From the NCBI GenBank assembly GCA_000620185.1, contig JHVO01000016.1:62001-126000 (forward strand): a stretch of DNA of 64,000 nucleotides, given 5' to 3'. Origin of the DNA: Geodermatophilaceae bacterium URHB0062 (GTDB lineage Bacteria > Actinomycetota > Actinomycetes > Mycobacteriales > Geodermatophilaceae). Below are positions 53,053 through 61,624 of this stretch, in pieces. The position numbers and the translations under genes are program-made. The notes under the pieces are model-generated. The model did not search any database, was not told the origin of the DNA, and worked only from the letters and a program-made list of their open reading frames with translations. Position 1 is the first letter of the stretch. Each line of letters starts with the position of its first letter.

Positions 53053-53835
53053 TCAGCCTCGTCGATCGGGAAGAAAGCGCAGCCGGTCGCGGGTCGCCAG
53101 CACCTCGGCGGGATCGACCTCGGCGAGGACGACGGTCTCGATGCCGGAGGCGGTCGCCAGCAGTTCACCCATCGGGCTGATGATGCGGCTGTCGCCGGCG
53201 TGCTCGGTGCCGTCGCCGGCCGTGCCCACCCGGTTGCACCCGACGACGTAGGCCTGGTTCTCGATGGCACGGGCCTGCAGCAGCGTCTTCCAGTGCAGCC
53301 GGCGGGCCTTCGGCCAGTTCGCGGGCACCAGGTAGACGTCGGTCTCGGGGGCGGCGCGCCAGAAGACGTCGGCGAAGCGCAGGTCGTAGCAGATGAACGG
53401 CGTGACCCGCAGACCGTCGATGAGCACCGTCACGGGCTTCTCCCCCGCCCGGAACCGCTCGTGCTCACCGGCGTGAGTGAACGGGTGCAGCTTGCGGTAG
53501 CGGTGCGTCGTGCCGTCGGGGCCGGCGAGCACGAAGGAATTGTAGGGCAGCTCCTGCTCCCCGCCCGCCCCACCGGACCCCTCGGCGATCTCCGGGCAGG
53601 TACCGGCCACCCAGACCCCGTGCTCGGCGGCCTGCGCGGCGAGGAACCGCGACGACGGCCCGCCCTCCGGCTCCCCGATGCCCGGGGTCATGGAGAAACC
53701 CGTGGAGAACGTCTCGGTGAGCAGCACGAGCTCGGCCCCCGCGCCGACGGCCCGGGCCACCTGGGGTGCCAGACGAGCGAAGTTGGCGTCCCGGTCCTCC
53801 CAGACGATGTCGTGCTGCACCGCCGCGATCCTCAT
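53053..53835 (-). CDS. Carbon-nitrogen hydrolase (nitrilase family)
   Basis: 260 residues with the full Glu-Lys-Cys triad: E in LTETFSTGF (about 41), K in YRKLHPF (about 112) and C in FICYDLRF (about 149). It fits the omega-amidase/YafV-like branch, which hydrolyses omega-amides such as alpha-ketoglutaramate. That would pair well with the aminotransferase just upstream on the same strand. Confidence 0.92.
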   Translation of the reverse strand: MRIAAVQHDIVWEDRDANFARLAPQVARAVGAGAELVLLTETFSTGFSMTPGIGEPEGGPSSRFLAAQAAEHGVWVAGTCPEIAEGSGGAGGEQELPYNSFVLAGPDGTTHRYRKLHPFTHAGEHERFRAGEKPVTVLIDGLRVTPFICYDLRFADVFWRAAPETDVYLVPANWPKARRLHWKTLLQARAIENQAYVVGCNRVGTAGDGTEHAGDSRIISPMGELLATASGIETVVLAEVDPAEVLATRDRLRFLPDRRG

Positions 53836-53856
53836 CCCCGCCTCCTCACGCCGGCC

Positions 53857-53903
53857 TTCCGAGCCGTGCCATCCCGAGCTCGTGCCATTCCGAGCCGTGT
53901 CAT
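53857..53903. repeat. Three 15-16-bp tandem units
   Basis: TTCCGAGCCGTGCCAT, CCCGAGCTCGTGCCAT and TCCGAGCCGTGTCAT lie between the nitrilase start and the aminotransferase end. The last unit includes the aminotransferase stop codon. Confidence 0.75.
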
Positions 53904-55087
53904 CCCAGCTTCCTCAGCCGTGTCACGGCCTTAGCCAGTACCTCGTTGCGCTTGCAGAACGCGAAGCGCACCAGGTGCCGCCCCAGGTGCGCGTGCGCCG
54001 GGTCGTAGAAGACCACGGTGGGGATCGCCACGACCCCGGCGCGTTCCGGGAGGGATCGGCAGAACGCCAGGCCGTCGCCGTCGGGTTGCACCGAACGCAC
54101 GTCGACCGTCGCGAAGTAGGTGCCCTCCGGAGAGATCACCGGCAGCCCGGCGTCGGTCAGCCCCTGCACCAGCACGTCGCGGCGGTACTCGAGATCGCGG
54201 GCGATGGCAGCGAAGTGCTCGTCGGGCAGCCGGAGACCGGCGGCCACGGCGGGCTGGAACGGGCCACCGTTGACGTAGGTGAGGAACTGCTTGGCGGTGC
54301 GGACGGCGGAGACCAGGGGTGCCGGCCCGCTGATCCAGCCGATCTTCCAGCCGGTCACGTTGAACGTCTTGCCCGCGCTGCCCACGACCAGGGTCCGCTC
54401 ACGCAGACCCGGCAGGGCAGCGATCGACCGGTGCTCGGCGCCGCTGAACACAAGGTGCTCGTAGACCTCGTCGGTGAGGACGAGCAGGTCGTGCGCCTGC
54501 GCCAGCTCACCCAGGAAACGCAGCTCCGCGGCGTCGAAGACCTTGCCGGTGGGGTTGTGCGGGGTGTTGAGCAGCAGGAGCTTGGTGCGCGGGGTGACCA
54601 GGGCCCGGACCTCGTCCGGGTCGAAGGTCCACGGTCCCGCGTTGCCGACCGGCGGGCGCAGCGGCACCGGCCGGACGACGCCTCCCGCCATCGCGACGGC
54701 GGCGGCATAGCTGTCGTACATCGGCTCGAAGAGCAACACCTCGTCGCCGCCCTCGAGCAGGGCCAGCAGGGCCGCGGTCAGCGCCTCGGTGGCGCCGGCG
54801 GTGACCAGCACCTCGGCGGCCGGGTCGTAGGTGAGCCCCCGGAACCGCTGGTACGCCTCGGCGACGGCCTCCCGTAGCTCGATGCGGCCGGGCCCGGGCG
54901 GGTACTGGTCGGCGTCCGTTCCGATCGCCGCCCGCGCGACGTCGAGCACCTCCGGCGGCCCGGGGTAGTCGGGAAAGCCCTGGCCGAGGTTCACCGATCC
55001 GGTGGCCACGGCCAGCGCGCTCATCTCCGCGAAGACCGTCGTCCCGAAGCCCTGCAGCCGAGACGACAGGTGGGGCGCCCGTGTCAT
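53900..55087 (-). CDS. Class I/II PLP-dependent aminotransferase (MtnE/KynB-like)
   Basis: 395 residues. Features are VNLGQGFPDYPGP at the start, NTPHNPTGKVF (about 178), DEVYEHLVF, and the PLP lysine in SAGKTFNVTGWKIGW (about 236). This pattern is typical of the YbdL/methionine-glutamine transaminase group. Together with the omega-amidase-like nitrilase it could form a glutamine transaminase/omega-amidase pathway that salvages methionine or other 2-oxo acids. Its ATG overlaps the RNB gene stop (ATGA). Confidence 0.9.
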   Translation of the reverse strand: MTRAPHLSSRLQGFGTTVFAEMSALAVATGSVNLGQGFPDYPGPPEVLDVARAAIGTDADQYPPGPGRIELREAVAEAYQRFRGLTYDPAAEVLVTAGATEALTAALLALLEGGDEVLLFEPMYDSYAAAVAMAGGVVRPVPLRPPVGNAGPWTFDPDEVRALVTPRTKLLLLNTPHNPTGKVFDAAELRFLGELAQAHDLLVLTDEVYEHLVFSGAEHRSIAALPGLRERTLVVGSAGKTFNVTGWKIGWISGPAPLVSAVRTAKQFLTYVNGGPFQPAVAAGLRLPDEHFAAIARDLEYRRDVLVQGLTDAGLPVISPEGTYFATVDVRSVQPDGDGLAFCRSLPERAGVVAIPTVVFYDPAHAHLGRHLVRFAFCKRNEVLAKAVTRLRKLG

Positions 55088-56541
55088 GCCGCTCCGTCCA
55101 GCTCGAACCGCACCTTCCGCGCCGCGACGTCGGCCTCCGCCAGCCGGACGGGGACACGCGTGCCAGGCGTCAGCGTCGTCCCCGTGCATCGGCCGCGCAC
55201 GGCGAGCTCGTCGAGGACCACGGTGCCCTTCCTCGGTAACGCCCCGTCCTCGACGTCGACCACCACGGCGGAGAACGACTGCCCTTCCCGGCCGTGCAGC
55301 AGCCAGGCCTCGGTCGCGTCGACGACCGCGCGCTCCACGTCGCGGGTCCGCCGGTCCGACGCCGTCATGAGGCCGGGCAGCCCGGGAAGCGCGGCCCGCA
55401 GACCCGGCGCGGGCTCCTGCCCGGCCGCCAGGGCGAGGCAGACCTCGGTACCGAAACGGTCGACCAGCCGGCGCAGGGGGGCGGTGACGTGCGCGTAGGG
55501 CGCGCCGACGCCGCTGTGTCCCGGCTGCCCGGGAGGAGCGCCGTCGAACGGTGTGTAGGCGGCCCCGCGCAGCAGGATCGAGGCCTCCTCGAGGAAGGCG
55601 ACGTGGCCCGGACGGCTCGGGTCGAGTGCCGCGATGACCGCACCCGGGTCGGCGCCGTCCGGCCAGTCCACGCCGAGCGCGGGCGCCAGGAGGCGTAGCC
55701 GTTCGACGTCCTCGGGGCGGGCCGGTGGCAGCGTTCGCAGCACCCCCACCCCGCCGTCGAGCATGAGGCGGGCGGCGCACCGGCCCGTGAGCAGGGAGAC
55801 TTCGGCGTTCCACTGCTCGACCGGCAGATCGCCGCGCAGCACCAGAGTCCAGCCGCCGTCCGGGCCGGCGACGACCTCCTGCTCCGGCGTGCCGAGCTGG
55901 ATCGCGCCGCGCTCGGCCGCGCGCTGCTGCAGCAGCGAGCCGATCTCCGGCAGCAGCGCCAGCGGCTCGGGGAGCGTGCCGGCGTCGGCCCGCGCCTGCA
56001 TCGAGGGGTAGTCGAGCTGCGCGCGGCTCCGCACGCGTGCCCGGCGGAGGTCGACCGACACCGGCTGCCCGTCGGAGTCCAGGTCGATGGTCCAGAGGAC
56101 GGCGGGGCGCAGCTGTCCCTCCAGCAGGCTGGCCGTGCCCTCGCTCAGCACGGGCGGATGCAGCGGCGTGCGGCGATCGGGGGTGTAGAGCGTCTGGCCC
56201 CGCCGGCGCGCCTCGGCGTCGATCCGGTCGCCCAGGCGGACGAAGCCGCCGACGTCGGCGATCGCGTAGTGCACCCGGTAGCCGGAGCCCCGGGCGGCGA
56301 GGTGCACGGCCTGGTCGAGGTCACGGCTGCCGACGGGATCGAGGGTGACCAGCGGGACGTCGGTGGCGTCGAGCTCCGGTAAGGGCGGCTCCGCGGCCCG
56401 CTCCTCGGCCTCCGCGACCACATCGGCGGGGAACTGTTCGGGGACGTCGAACTCCGCCCGGATGGCGGCGAAGTCGGGCCCCGCCCCCGCGGCAGCCGGC
56501 CAGCGCGGTACACGGATCGACGCTGACTGGATCACCGGCAC
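55084..56541 (-). CDS. RNB-domain ribonuclease (RNase II/R family)
   Basis: About 485 residues from GTG 56541 (GTG 56535 and GTG 56583 are also in frame). The RNB catalytic motif DPVGSRDLDQAVH (about 66) is intact. HYAIADVGGFV, EGTASLLEGQLRPAV and a C-terminal S1-like barrel follow. It is shorter than RNase R and lacks the two N-terminal cold-shock domains, a form common in actinobacteria. It would degrade RNA 3' to 5'. It overlaps the aminotransferase gene. Confidence 0.88.
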   Translation of the reverse strand: MPVIQSASIRVPRWPAAAGAGPDFAAIRAEFDVPEQFPADVVAEAEERAAEPPLPELDATDVPLVTLDPVGSRDLDQAVHLAARGSGYRVHYAIADVGGFVRLGDRIDAEARRRGQTLYTPDRRTPLHPPVLSEGTASLLEGQLRPAVLWTIDLDSDGQPVSVDLRRARVRSRAQLDYPSMQARADAGTLPEPLALLPEIGSLLQQRAAERGAIQLGTPEQEVVAGPDGGWTLVLRGDLPVEQWNAEVSLLTGRCAARLMLDGGVGVLRTLPPARPEDVERLRLLAPALGVDWPDGADPGAVIAALDPSRPGHVAFLEEASILLRGAAYTPFDGAPPGQPGHSGVGAPYAHVTAPLRRLVDRFGTEVCLALAAGQEPAPGLRAALPGLPGLMTASDRRTRDVERAVVDATEAWLLHGREGQSFSAVVVDVEDGALPRKGTVVLDELAVRGRCTGTTLTPGTRVPVRLAEADVAARKVRFELDGAA

Positions 56542-56574
56542 GCCCGCCAGCTTCCCAGAGGCCGCCGGGAGCCG

Positions 56575-56592
56575 CGGTTCCACGTGGAACCG
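56575..56592. promoter_or_regulatory. parS-like palindrome
   Basis: CGGTTCCACGTGGAACCG is a perfect 18-bp palindrome that matches the parS pattern NGTTNCACGTGNAACN, the ParB site. It lies between the S4 and RNB genes. parS sites cluster near oriC, and the window's right end (fhaA, tRNA-Leu) is also oriC-proximal in many actinobacteria. Confidence 0.85.
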
Positions 56593-56595
56593 TGG

Positions 56596-56811
56596 TCAGC
56601 CGATGCGGACGTCGTCCATGCCCTCCACCGAGACCACGTCACCCCGGCGCAGCTGCCGCCCGCGGCGCTCCTCGGGCTCGCCGTTGACGCGCACCGCGCC
56701 GGCGAACAGCACGTCCTTGACCTGGGCGCCCGTGGGCACGGCGTCGACGAGCTTGAGCAGCTGACCGAGCCGGATGCTGTCCTCGCCGGGACGGATCTCG
56801 ATGGTGCGCAC
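56596..56811 (-). CDS. S4-domain RNA-binding protein
   Basis: 71 residues, essentially a single S4 domain: IRLGQLLKLVDAVPTGAQVKDVLFAGAVRVNGEPEERRGRQLRRGDVV. Short proteins of this kind (YaaA/YbcJ-like) bind RNA, possibly in ribosome biogenesis. It lies 16 bp after the MOSC gene. Confidence 0.92.
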   Translation of the reverse strand: MRTIEIRPGEDSIRLGQLLKLVDAVPTGAQVKDVLFAGAVRVNGEPEERRGRQLRRGDVVSVEGMDDVRIG

Positions 56812-56827
56812 GCCGTCCAGTCTCCCG

Positions 56828-57544
56828 TCACGCCGGACCGAGCTCGTCGCCGGTGCGCACGGTCCCCGGTTCCCGGATCAGGGCGGCCATCGCGAGGTTG
56901 CCGCTGTGCACGCGGTGGATCGTCTTGAGCACGGAGGTGTCCCGGCCGATCCCTCCGCCCTGCGGCCGCGTCACCATCACGCAGCGCGGGATCGGCTCCA
57001 CCACGTCGATCACCGCGCTCCCGAGCCGCATCGTGGACCCGACCAGCCCGCTCTCACCCGCGCCGTCCAGCACGACGTTGGACCGGAACCTGCGTCGGTC
57101 CCACTCACCCAGAGTGCCGGTCGAGACCAGGGACAGCCGTCCGTTGGCGTTGTCGTGGAAGGCCCCACCGGCCGCCCCCTCCCAGTCGTGCCAGCCCGAC
57201 CGTTCGTCGAGGTCGTCGTCCGGGCTCTCGTAGCGGCGCCGCTCGGTGACGTCGGCGGCCGAGCGCAGGCTGACCGGGCGTCCGAGCCACTCGGACAGGA
57301 CGGCGTCGTCGGCCGACAGGGTGCCGTCGGGCAAGACGATCTCGACGCCACCGTCGCCGCGCAGCCGGGCGGCGGCGAACAGCAGGTCGGGCTCGCGGCG
57401 CGCGGTCAGGCCCAAGCCCGTCGCCACGTCGAACAAGGCCCACTGTCGGTCGCCCTCGATGCCGCCGGCACCGACGCGGGCGACGTCGAGCCGTTCGCCC
57501 TGCAGGGACTTCACGGGGTAGCGCCAGAGCTCGAGCACCCGCAT
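56828..57544 (-). CDS. MOSC-domain protein
   Basis: 238 residues. An N-terminal MOSC_N-like beta-barrel (ELWRYPVKSLQGERLD, GIEGDRQWALFD) precedes the MOSC core (LVGSTMRLGSAVIDVVEPIPRCVMVTRPQGGG), with the conserved cysteine in RCVMV. MOSC proteins transfer sulfur to molybdenum cofactor enzymes or act on N-hydroxylated compounds. ATG 57544 follows GGGAGAA. Confidence 0.92.
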   Translation of the reverse strand: MRVLELWRYPVKSLQGERLDVARVGAGGIEGDRQWALFDVATGLGLTARREPDLLFAAARLRGDGGVEIVLPDGTLSADDAVLSEWLGRPVSLRSAADVTERRRYESPDDDLDERSGWHDWEGAAGGAFHDNANGRLSLVSTGTLGEWDRRRFRSNVVLDGAGESGLVGSTMRLGSAVIDVVEPIPRCVMVTRPQGGGIGRDTSVLKTIHRVHSGNLAMAALIREPGTVRTGDELGPA

Positions 57545-57625
57545 GTCGTTCTCCCGTCTGCCCGGCCGGAGGACCGGTCCAGCGCTCGCCGGCCGATCCC
57601 CGGCGGCCACCCCACCACACCGGGG

Positions 57626-58267
57626 TCAGCCATCGAACGGGTCCTGCCCTTTGGGCACGAGCGAGACGCGCACCAGACCAGCGGCGAACCGCGCCAGGTC
57701 GTCGGGCGCGACCATGCCGGCCAGCCGGTTCCTGTCCTCGGGCAGCCCGACCCGGCCGGCCCCCGCGCAGGCACGCTCGTCGAGGTACGGCCGCAGCCAC
57801 GGCCAGACCTGCTGCACCTCCCGCAGGAAAACCCCCGCACCGGTCGGCCCGATGCCCTTCACCTGCTGCACGAGACCGGCGGCCCGGCCGACGTCGCCGT
57901 CGGCCTCGGTCGCCAGCCGACGCAGATCGCCGCCGTAGCGATCGAGGACCAGTTCGGCCATCTCGCGCAGCTGGGTGGCGCTCCGCTCGTCGTAGCGGCG
58001 GTAACCGGCCCGGCCGAGGGCGGCGACCACCCGCGATCGCGGAGCGTCGCGCGTCCGGACAGGAGAGGTCCAGCCCGCCGAGATTAGCTCCCGGGTGGCC
58101 GCGACGGCGATGCCGGCAGCGATGCGCGCAGACAGCAACTGGGCGAGCACGAGCAGCTGGAACAGCGGCGCCGGCTCGTCGGTGAGCCGGATGCCCGCGT
58201 CGTCGGCGTACGTGCGGCCATGACGGTCGAGGACCCGCGGGACGACGTCCTCGGGGGAGAGATCCAT
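57626..58267 (-). CDS. HhH-GPD superfamily protein (endonuclease III-like)
   Basis: 213 residues, all helical, with the helix-hairpin-helix in VQQVKGIGPTGAGVFLREVQ (about 135). The expected catalytic Asp region is less clear and the iron-sulfur cysteine cluster of EndoIII is absent. It may be a DNA glycosylase-like protein or a catalytically altered relative. ATG 58267 is used, with GTG 58273 in frame. Confidence 0.75.
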   Translation of the reverse strand: MDLSPEDVVPRVLDRHGRTYADDAGIRLTDEPAPLFQLLVLAQLLSARIAAGIAVAATRELISAGWTSPVRTRDAPRSRVVAALGRAGYRRYDERSATQLREMAELVLDRYGGDLRRLATEADGDVGRAAGLVQQVKGIGPTGAGVFLREVQQVWPWLRPYLDERACAGAGRVGLPEDRNRLAGMVAPDDLARFAAGLVRVSLVPKGQDPFDG

Positions 58268-58307
58268 GTGCACTGCCTACCGCTCATCGGGGGGCCGGAG
58301 CGGTGGA

Positions 58308-58336
58308 CCTGTGGATGACCAGCGCTTGTCCACAGG
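58308..58336. promoter_or_regulatory. Inverted pair of DnaA-box-like sequences
   Basis: CCTGTGGA (58308-58315) and TCCACAGG (58329-58336) form an 8-bp perfect inverted repeat. The right copy contains TTGTCCACA, the actinobacterial DnaA box; the left contains TCATCCACA on the minus strand. It lies between the HhH gene and the DUF222 gene. Confidence 0.5.
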
Positions 58337-58422
58337 TTCGCCGAACTGCGGTTTCCCGCCGTCCTCCGCTCCTAGTCTTCGCTCACACGTTCGAGCCGAC
58401 GTCGTCGAGGAGGTGGTCGCCC

Positions 58423-59655
58423 GTGTCGGAGTTGCACTCGCTGCTCGATCAGCTGGCCGCCCTCCATCTGCCGACCGTCGATCCGGACGAATGCGCTGAC
58501 GAGGAGCTGCTCGCCGGCATGCCCGTGCTGCAGTCGGGCCTGAACCAGTTGAGCGCCCTGCTCACCCGCTGCGTGGCGGTGGCGGACCGGCGGGGCGCCC
58601 AACGGGCCGATGGCATGGCGTCGATGAAGAGCTGGCTGACCGGTCACTGCCGGCTGGCCGGCCGCGACGCGGCGGCGCTGATCCGTGACGGCCGGCGTCT
58701 GGCCCAGCTGCCTGCTCTGGCGTCCGCGTACAGCGCGGGCGAGGTCAGCGCCACACACGTAGGGGTGGTGACGGCCGCAGTGACGCCGGCGCGCGTGGCC
58801 GTCGCGGCGGCCAACGGCATCGACCTGCTGACGACCGACCAGGTGCTCACGGCCGCGGCCCGCGCCCTGGGCCCGGAGGACACGGCCAAGGCCGTGCGCC
58901 ACTGGGTGGCCGGGATCGATCCGGACGGCGCGCTGGACGACGCGGCGGGTCTGCCCCGGGTGTTCCGGATGGCGGTCAGCGCCAATGGCCGGGTGTACCT
59001 CTCCGGCCACACCGACGCGGTCGGCGGCGACATGCTCCACGCCGCCCTGGAAGCGGTCATGAACGGGCACCGCCCCGCCGGTGACCGACGCAGCCACGGT
59101 GAGCGCATGGGCGATGCCCTCGTCGAGCTCGCACGACAGGCGCTGCACGACGGCGGCCTGCCGCAGGTGCGGGGCGAGCGTCCTCAGGTACGTGTGTCGA
59201 TCGACCTCATGGCGCTGTGTGCCGAACGGGCCGCCGTCGGGGTGGTCGGCGGCGAGCTGCTGTTCGCCGGACCGATCACCCCCGAGACCGCCCGCCGGCT
59301 GGCCTGCGACGCAGGTGTCGTCCGGATCATCACCGGACCTGACGGCCTCCCCGTGGACGTCGGCCGTGAGCAGCGAACCGCCACGGCCGCGATCCGCCGG
59401 GCGACCGAGGAGCGGGACCGGCACTGCGTCTTCGCCGGCTGCACCGCACCGCCCGCCTGGTGCGACGTCCATCATCCCTGGCACTGGGCCTACGGCGGTC
59501 CCACGAGTCTCGACAACTCGGCCCTCCTCTGCGAGCGCCACCACACCTGCTGTCACGAGGGCGGGTTCACCGTCGCCCGCGATCCCGGTACCGCCGTGTG
59601 GCACACCTACCGGCCGGACGGCAGCGAGGTCCGGATCCGCGGGGCCAGCCCCTGA
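58423..59655 (+). CDS. DUF222 and HNH endonuclease signature protein
   Basis: 410 residues. A long helical DUF222 region (about 1-320) is followed by an HNH nuclease motif (CDVHHPWHWAYGGPTSLDN and LCERHHTCCHEGGF, about 360-390). This 13E12-like family is found in many copies in actinobacterial genomes and may be mobile or degraded in part; function not established. GTG 58423 follows GAGGAGG. The copy here appears intact. Confidence 0.92.
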   Translation: MSELHSLLDQLAALHLPTVDPDECADEELLAGMPVLQSGLNQLSALLTRCVAVADRRGAQRADGMASMKSWLTGHCRLAGRDAAALIRDGRRLAQLPALASAYSAGEVSATHVGVVTAAVTPARVAVAAANGIDLLTTDQVLTAAARALGPEDTAKAVRHWVAGIDPDGALDDAAGLPRVFRMAVSANGRVYLSGHTDAVGGDMLHAALEAVMNGHRPAGDRRSHGERMGDALVELARQALHDGGLPQVRGERPQVRVSIDLMALCAERAAVGVVGGELLFAGPITPETARRLACDAGVVRIITGPDGLPVDVGREQRTATAAIRRATEERDRHCVFAGCTAPPAWCDVHHPWHWAYGGPTSLDNSALLCERHHTCCHEGGFTVARDPGTAVWHTYRPDGSEVRIRGASP

Positions 59656-59660
59656 CGGCT

Positions 59661-59680
59661 GCGGCGGCGGCTGCCGCCGC
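59661..59680. terminator. Hairpin after the DUF222 gene
   Basis: GCGGCGGC and GCCGCCGC form an 8-bp stem with a 4-nt loop just past the stop, with no T tract. Confidence 0.5.
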
Positions 59681-59750
59681 CGTCGCTCGGGAACCGGCCC
59701 GGGAACGTCCCCGGGTACCGTCGCGTGGGACCCACGTCACAAGGAGAGCT

Positions 59751-60932
59751 GTGCCCGTCGATCGCGAACTGCCCACCCGCGAGGCCGAGGACCTGATCGC
59801 GCTGACCCGCGAGATCGCCGACGCCGAACTGGCACCGAAGGCCGCACAGTACGAGCGCGAGGAGCGCTTCCCCCGTGAGGTGTTCCGCCTCCTCGGCGAC
59901 GCCGGCCTGCTCGGGCTGCCCTTCGCCGAGGACATCGGCGGTGGCGCCCAGCCCTACGAGGTCTACCTCCAGGTCGTGGAGGAGCTGTCCGCCCGCTGGG
60001 CGAGCGTGGCGCTGGGGCTGAGCGTCCACACCCTGGCCTGCTTCCCCATCGACCGGTTCGGCACGGCCGAGCAACGCCGCGACCTGCTGCCCAAGCTCGT
60101 CGGCGGCCGACTGCTCGGTGCCTACTGCCTCTCGGAGGCGCACGCGGGCTCCGACCCCGCCGCCATGCGCGCCACCGCCAAGCGCGGGGACGACGGCTGG
60201 CTGGCCAGCGGCGAGAAGGCCTGGGTGACCCATGGTGGGCAGGCCGACTTCTACTCGACGTTCCTGCGGACGCCCGACGACACCGCGACGGCGGGCGGGG
60301 GACGGCACGGCATCTCCTGCTTCCACCTGACACCGGACATGTCCGGGTTCAGCGCCGCCAAGCCCGAGGAGAAGATGGGGCTGACCGGCTCCACCACCGC
60401 CGCGATGCGCCTGGAGGACGTCCCGATTCCCCGTGATCGGCTGGTCGGCGCCCCGGGGCAGGGCCTGTCCATCGCCCTCGCTGCCCTGGACTCCGGCCGG
60501 CTCGGCGTCAGTGCGGTGGCGGTCGGGCTGGCCCAGTCGGCACTCGACCTGGCCGTCTCCTACGCGACCGAGCGGGAGACGTTCGGCCGGCCGATCGTCG
60601 AGCACCAGGGGCTGGCCTTCCTGCTCGCGGACATGGCCGCGGCCGTGGAGTCCGCCCGTGCGACCTATCTGGTGGCGGCGCGGCGGAAGGACGCCGGCAA
60701 GCCGTTCTCCCGTCAGGCGAGCATCGCCAAGCTGGTCTGCACCGACGCCGCCATGAAGGTGACGACCGACGCCGTGCAGGTGCTCGGCGGCGCCGGCTAC
60801 ACCCGCGACCACCCGGCCGAGCGCTACATGCGCGAGGCCAAGGTCATGCAGATCTTCGAGGGCACCAACCAGATCCAGCGGTTGGTGATCGGCAAGTCGC
60901 TCGCCGGCGAGGCGGCGCGCGCCGGGCGCTGA
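59751..60932 (+). CDS. Acyl-CoA dehydrogenase
   Basis: 393 residues, the usual length. Features are LGLPFAEDIGGG, YCLSEAHAGSDPAAM (about 123), KAWVTHGG, KMGLTGSTTAAM, and VQVLGGAGYTRDHPAERYMREAKVMQIFEGTNQIQRL, the classic C-terminal region carrying the catalytic Glu. It oxidises acyl-CoA to enoyl-CoA with FAD; the chain length is uncertain. GTG 59751 follows AAGGAGAG closely. Confidence 0.93.
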   Translation: MPVDRELPTREAEDLIALTREIADAELAPKAAQYEREERFPREVFRLLGDAGLLGLPFAEDIGGGAQPYEVYLQVVEELSARWASVALGLSVHTLACFPIDRFGTAEQRRDLLPKLVGGRLLGAYCLSEAHAGSDPAAMRATAKRGDDGWLASGEKAWVTHGGQADFYSTFLRTPDDTATAGGGRHGISCFHLTPDMSGFSAAKPEEKMGLTGSTTAAMRLEDVPIPRDRLVGAPGQGLSIALAALDSGRLGVSAVAVGLAQSALDLAVSYATERETFGRPIVEHQGLAFLLADMAAAVESARATYLVAARRKDAGKPFSRQASIAKLVCTDAAMKVTTDAVQVLGGAGYTRDHPAERYMREAKVMQIFEGTNQIQRLVIGKSLAGEAARAGR

Positions 60933-61027
60933 CGCACGGATCCGACCGGCCTCCGGGGAGGGGCGGTCCGCTGGACCGGAGAGAGCTCCGGCAGCACACT
61001 GACCTCCTCGGTCCGAGGAGGCCAGTG

Positions 61028-61495
61028 ATGCCCGAGCCCCACCTTCGTGCGTCCGACATGGATCGCACGGCCGTCGCCACAGCGCTGGGCGAGCACATGG
61101 CCGCGGGCCGGCTGACTCTGGCCGAGTACGAGGAACGGCTGACCCACGTCTACGCGACGAAGACCCTCGGCGGGTTGGCCACGCTCACCGCCGACCTGCC
61201 GCCACTGCCTCCGGCCGCCGTCCCGGCGCCGGCGCCCGCGCGTCGCCCTGCACCGTCGCGGGGGCACGCCTGCGGGCAGCGGGGTTCCTCCACCCGCTCG
61301 CAGTGGGCGGCCTGGACCCGAACGGCGCTGATCGTGCTCACGATCTGGGCGCTGATCGCGATCACCAGCGGAACGGCCATGGGCTTCTGGCCCGTGTGGG
61401 TGATCGGCCCGTGGGGCGCGGTCCTCCTGGCCCGGACGCTGACCGGCGGCGGCCGCGGGCACCACCCGGGCGAGCGGCAGCGCATCCGCGCCTGA
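61028..61495 (+). CDS. DUF1707 (SHOCT-like) membrane protein
   Basis: 155 residues. The N-terminal DUF1707 domain (LRASDMDRTAVATALGEHMAAGRLTLAEYEERLTHVYATKTLGGLATLTADLP) is followed by a Pro/Ala-rich linker and two hydrophobic segments (LIVLTIWALIAITSG and FWPVWVIGPWGAVLLA). These proteins are common in actinobacteria; function unknown. ATG 61028 follows GAGGAGG. Confidence 0.9.
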   Translation: MPEPHLRASDMDRTAVATALGEHMAAGRLTLAEYEERLTHVYATKTLGGLATLTADLPPLPPAAVPAPAPARRPAPSRGHACGQRGSSTRSQWAAWTRTALIVLTIWALIAITSGTAMGFWPVWVIGPWGAVLLARTLTGGGRGHHPGERQRIRA

Positions 61496-61500
61496 TCGCC

Positions 61501-61578
61501 CGACCGACCGGCCCGGCCGACCGGCCCGACCGACCGGCCCGACCGACCGGCCCGACCGACCGGCCCGACCGACCGGCC
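61501..61578. repeat. Six tandem 13-bp units
   Basis: Unit CGACCGACCGGCC, six copies with one variant base in the second, directly after the DUF1707 gene. 13 is not a multiple of three, so the array is non-coding and may vary in copy number. Confidence 0.95.
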
Positions 61579-61624
61579 CGAAGGGACGGTTCAGCAAGCG
61601 GCGAGTGAGCCGGTTCTGCCTGGA

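Noticed and set aside
56575-58336. An origin of replication
   Set aside because: A single parS-like site and two DnaA-box-like sequences without dnaA/dnaN, an AT-rich zone or many boxes. At most oriC-proximal.
58423-59655. A homing endonuclease or phage gene
   Set aside because: The DUF222-HNH family is a normal, multi-copy part of actinobacterial chromosomes. No other phage genes adjoin.
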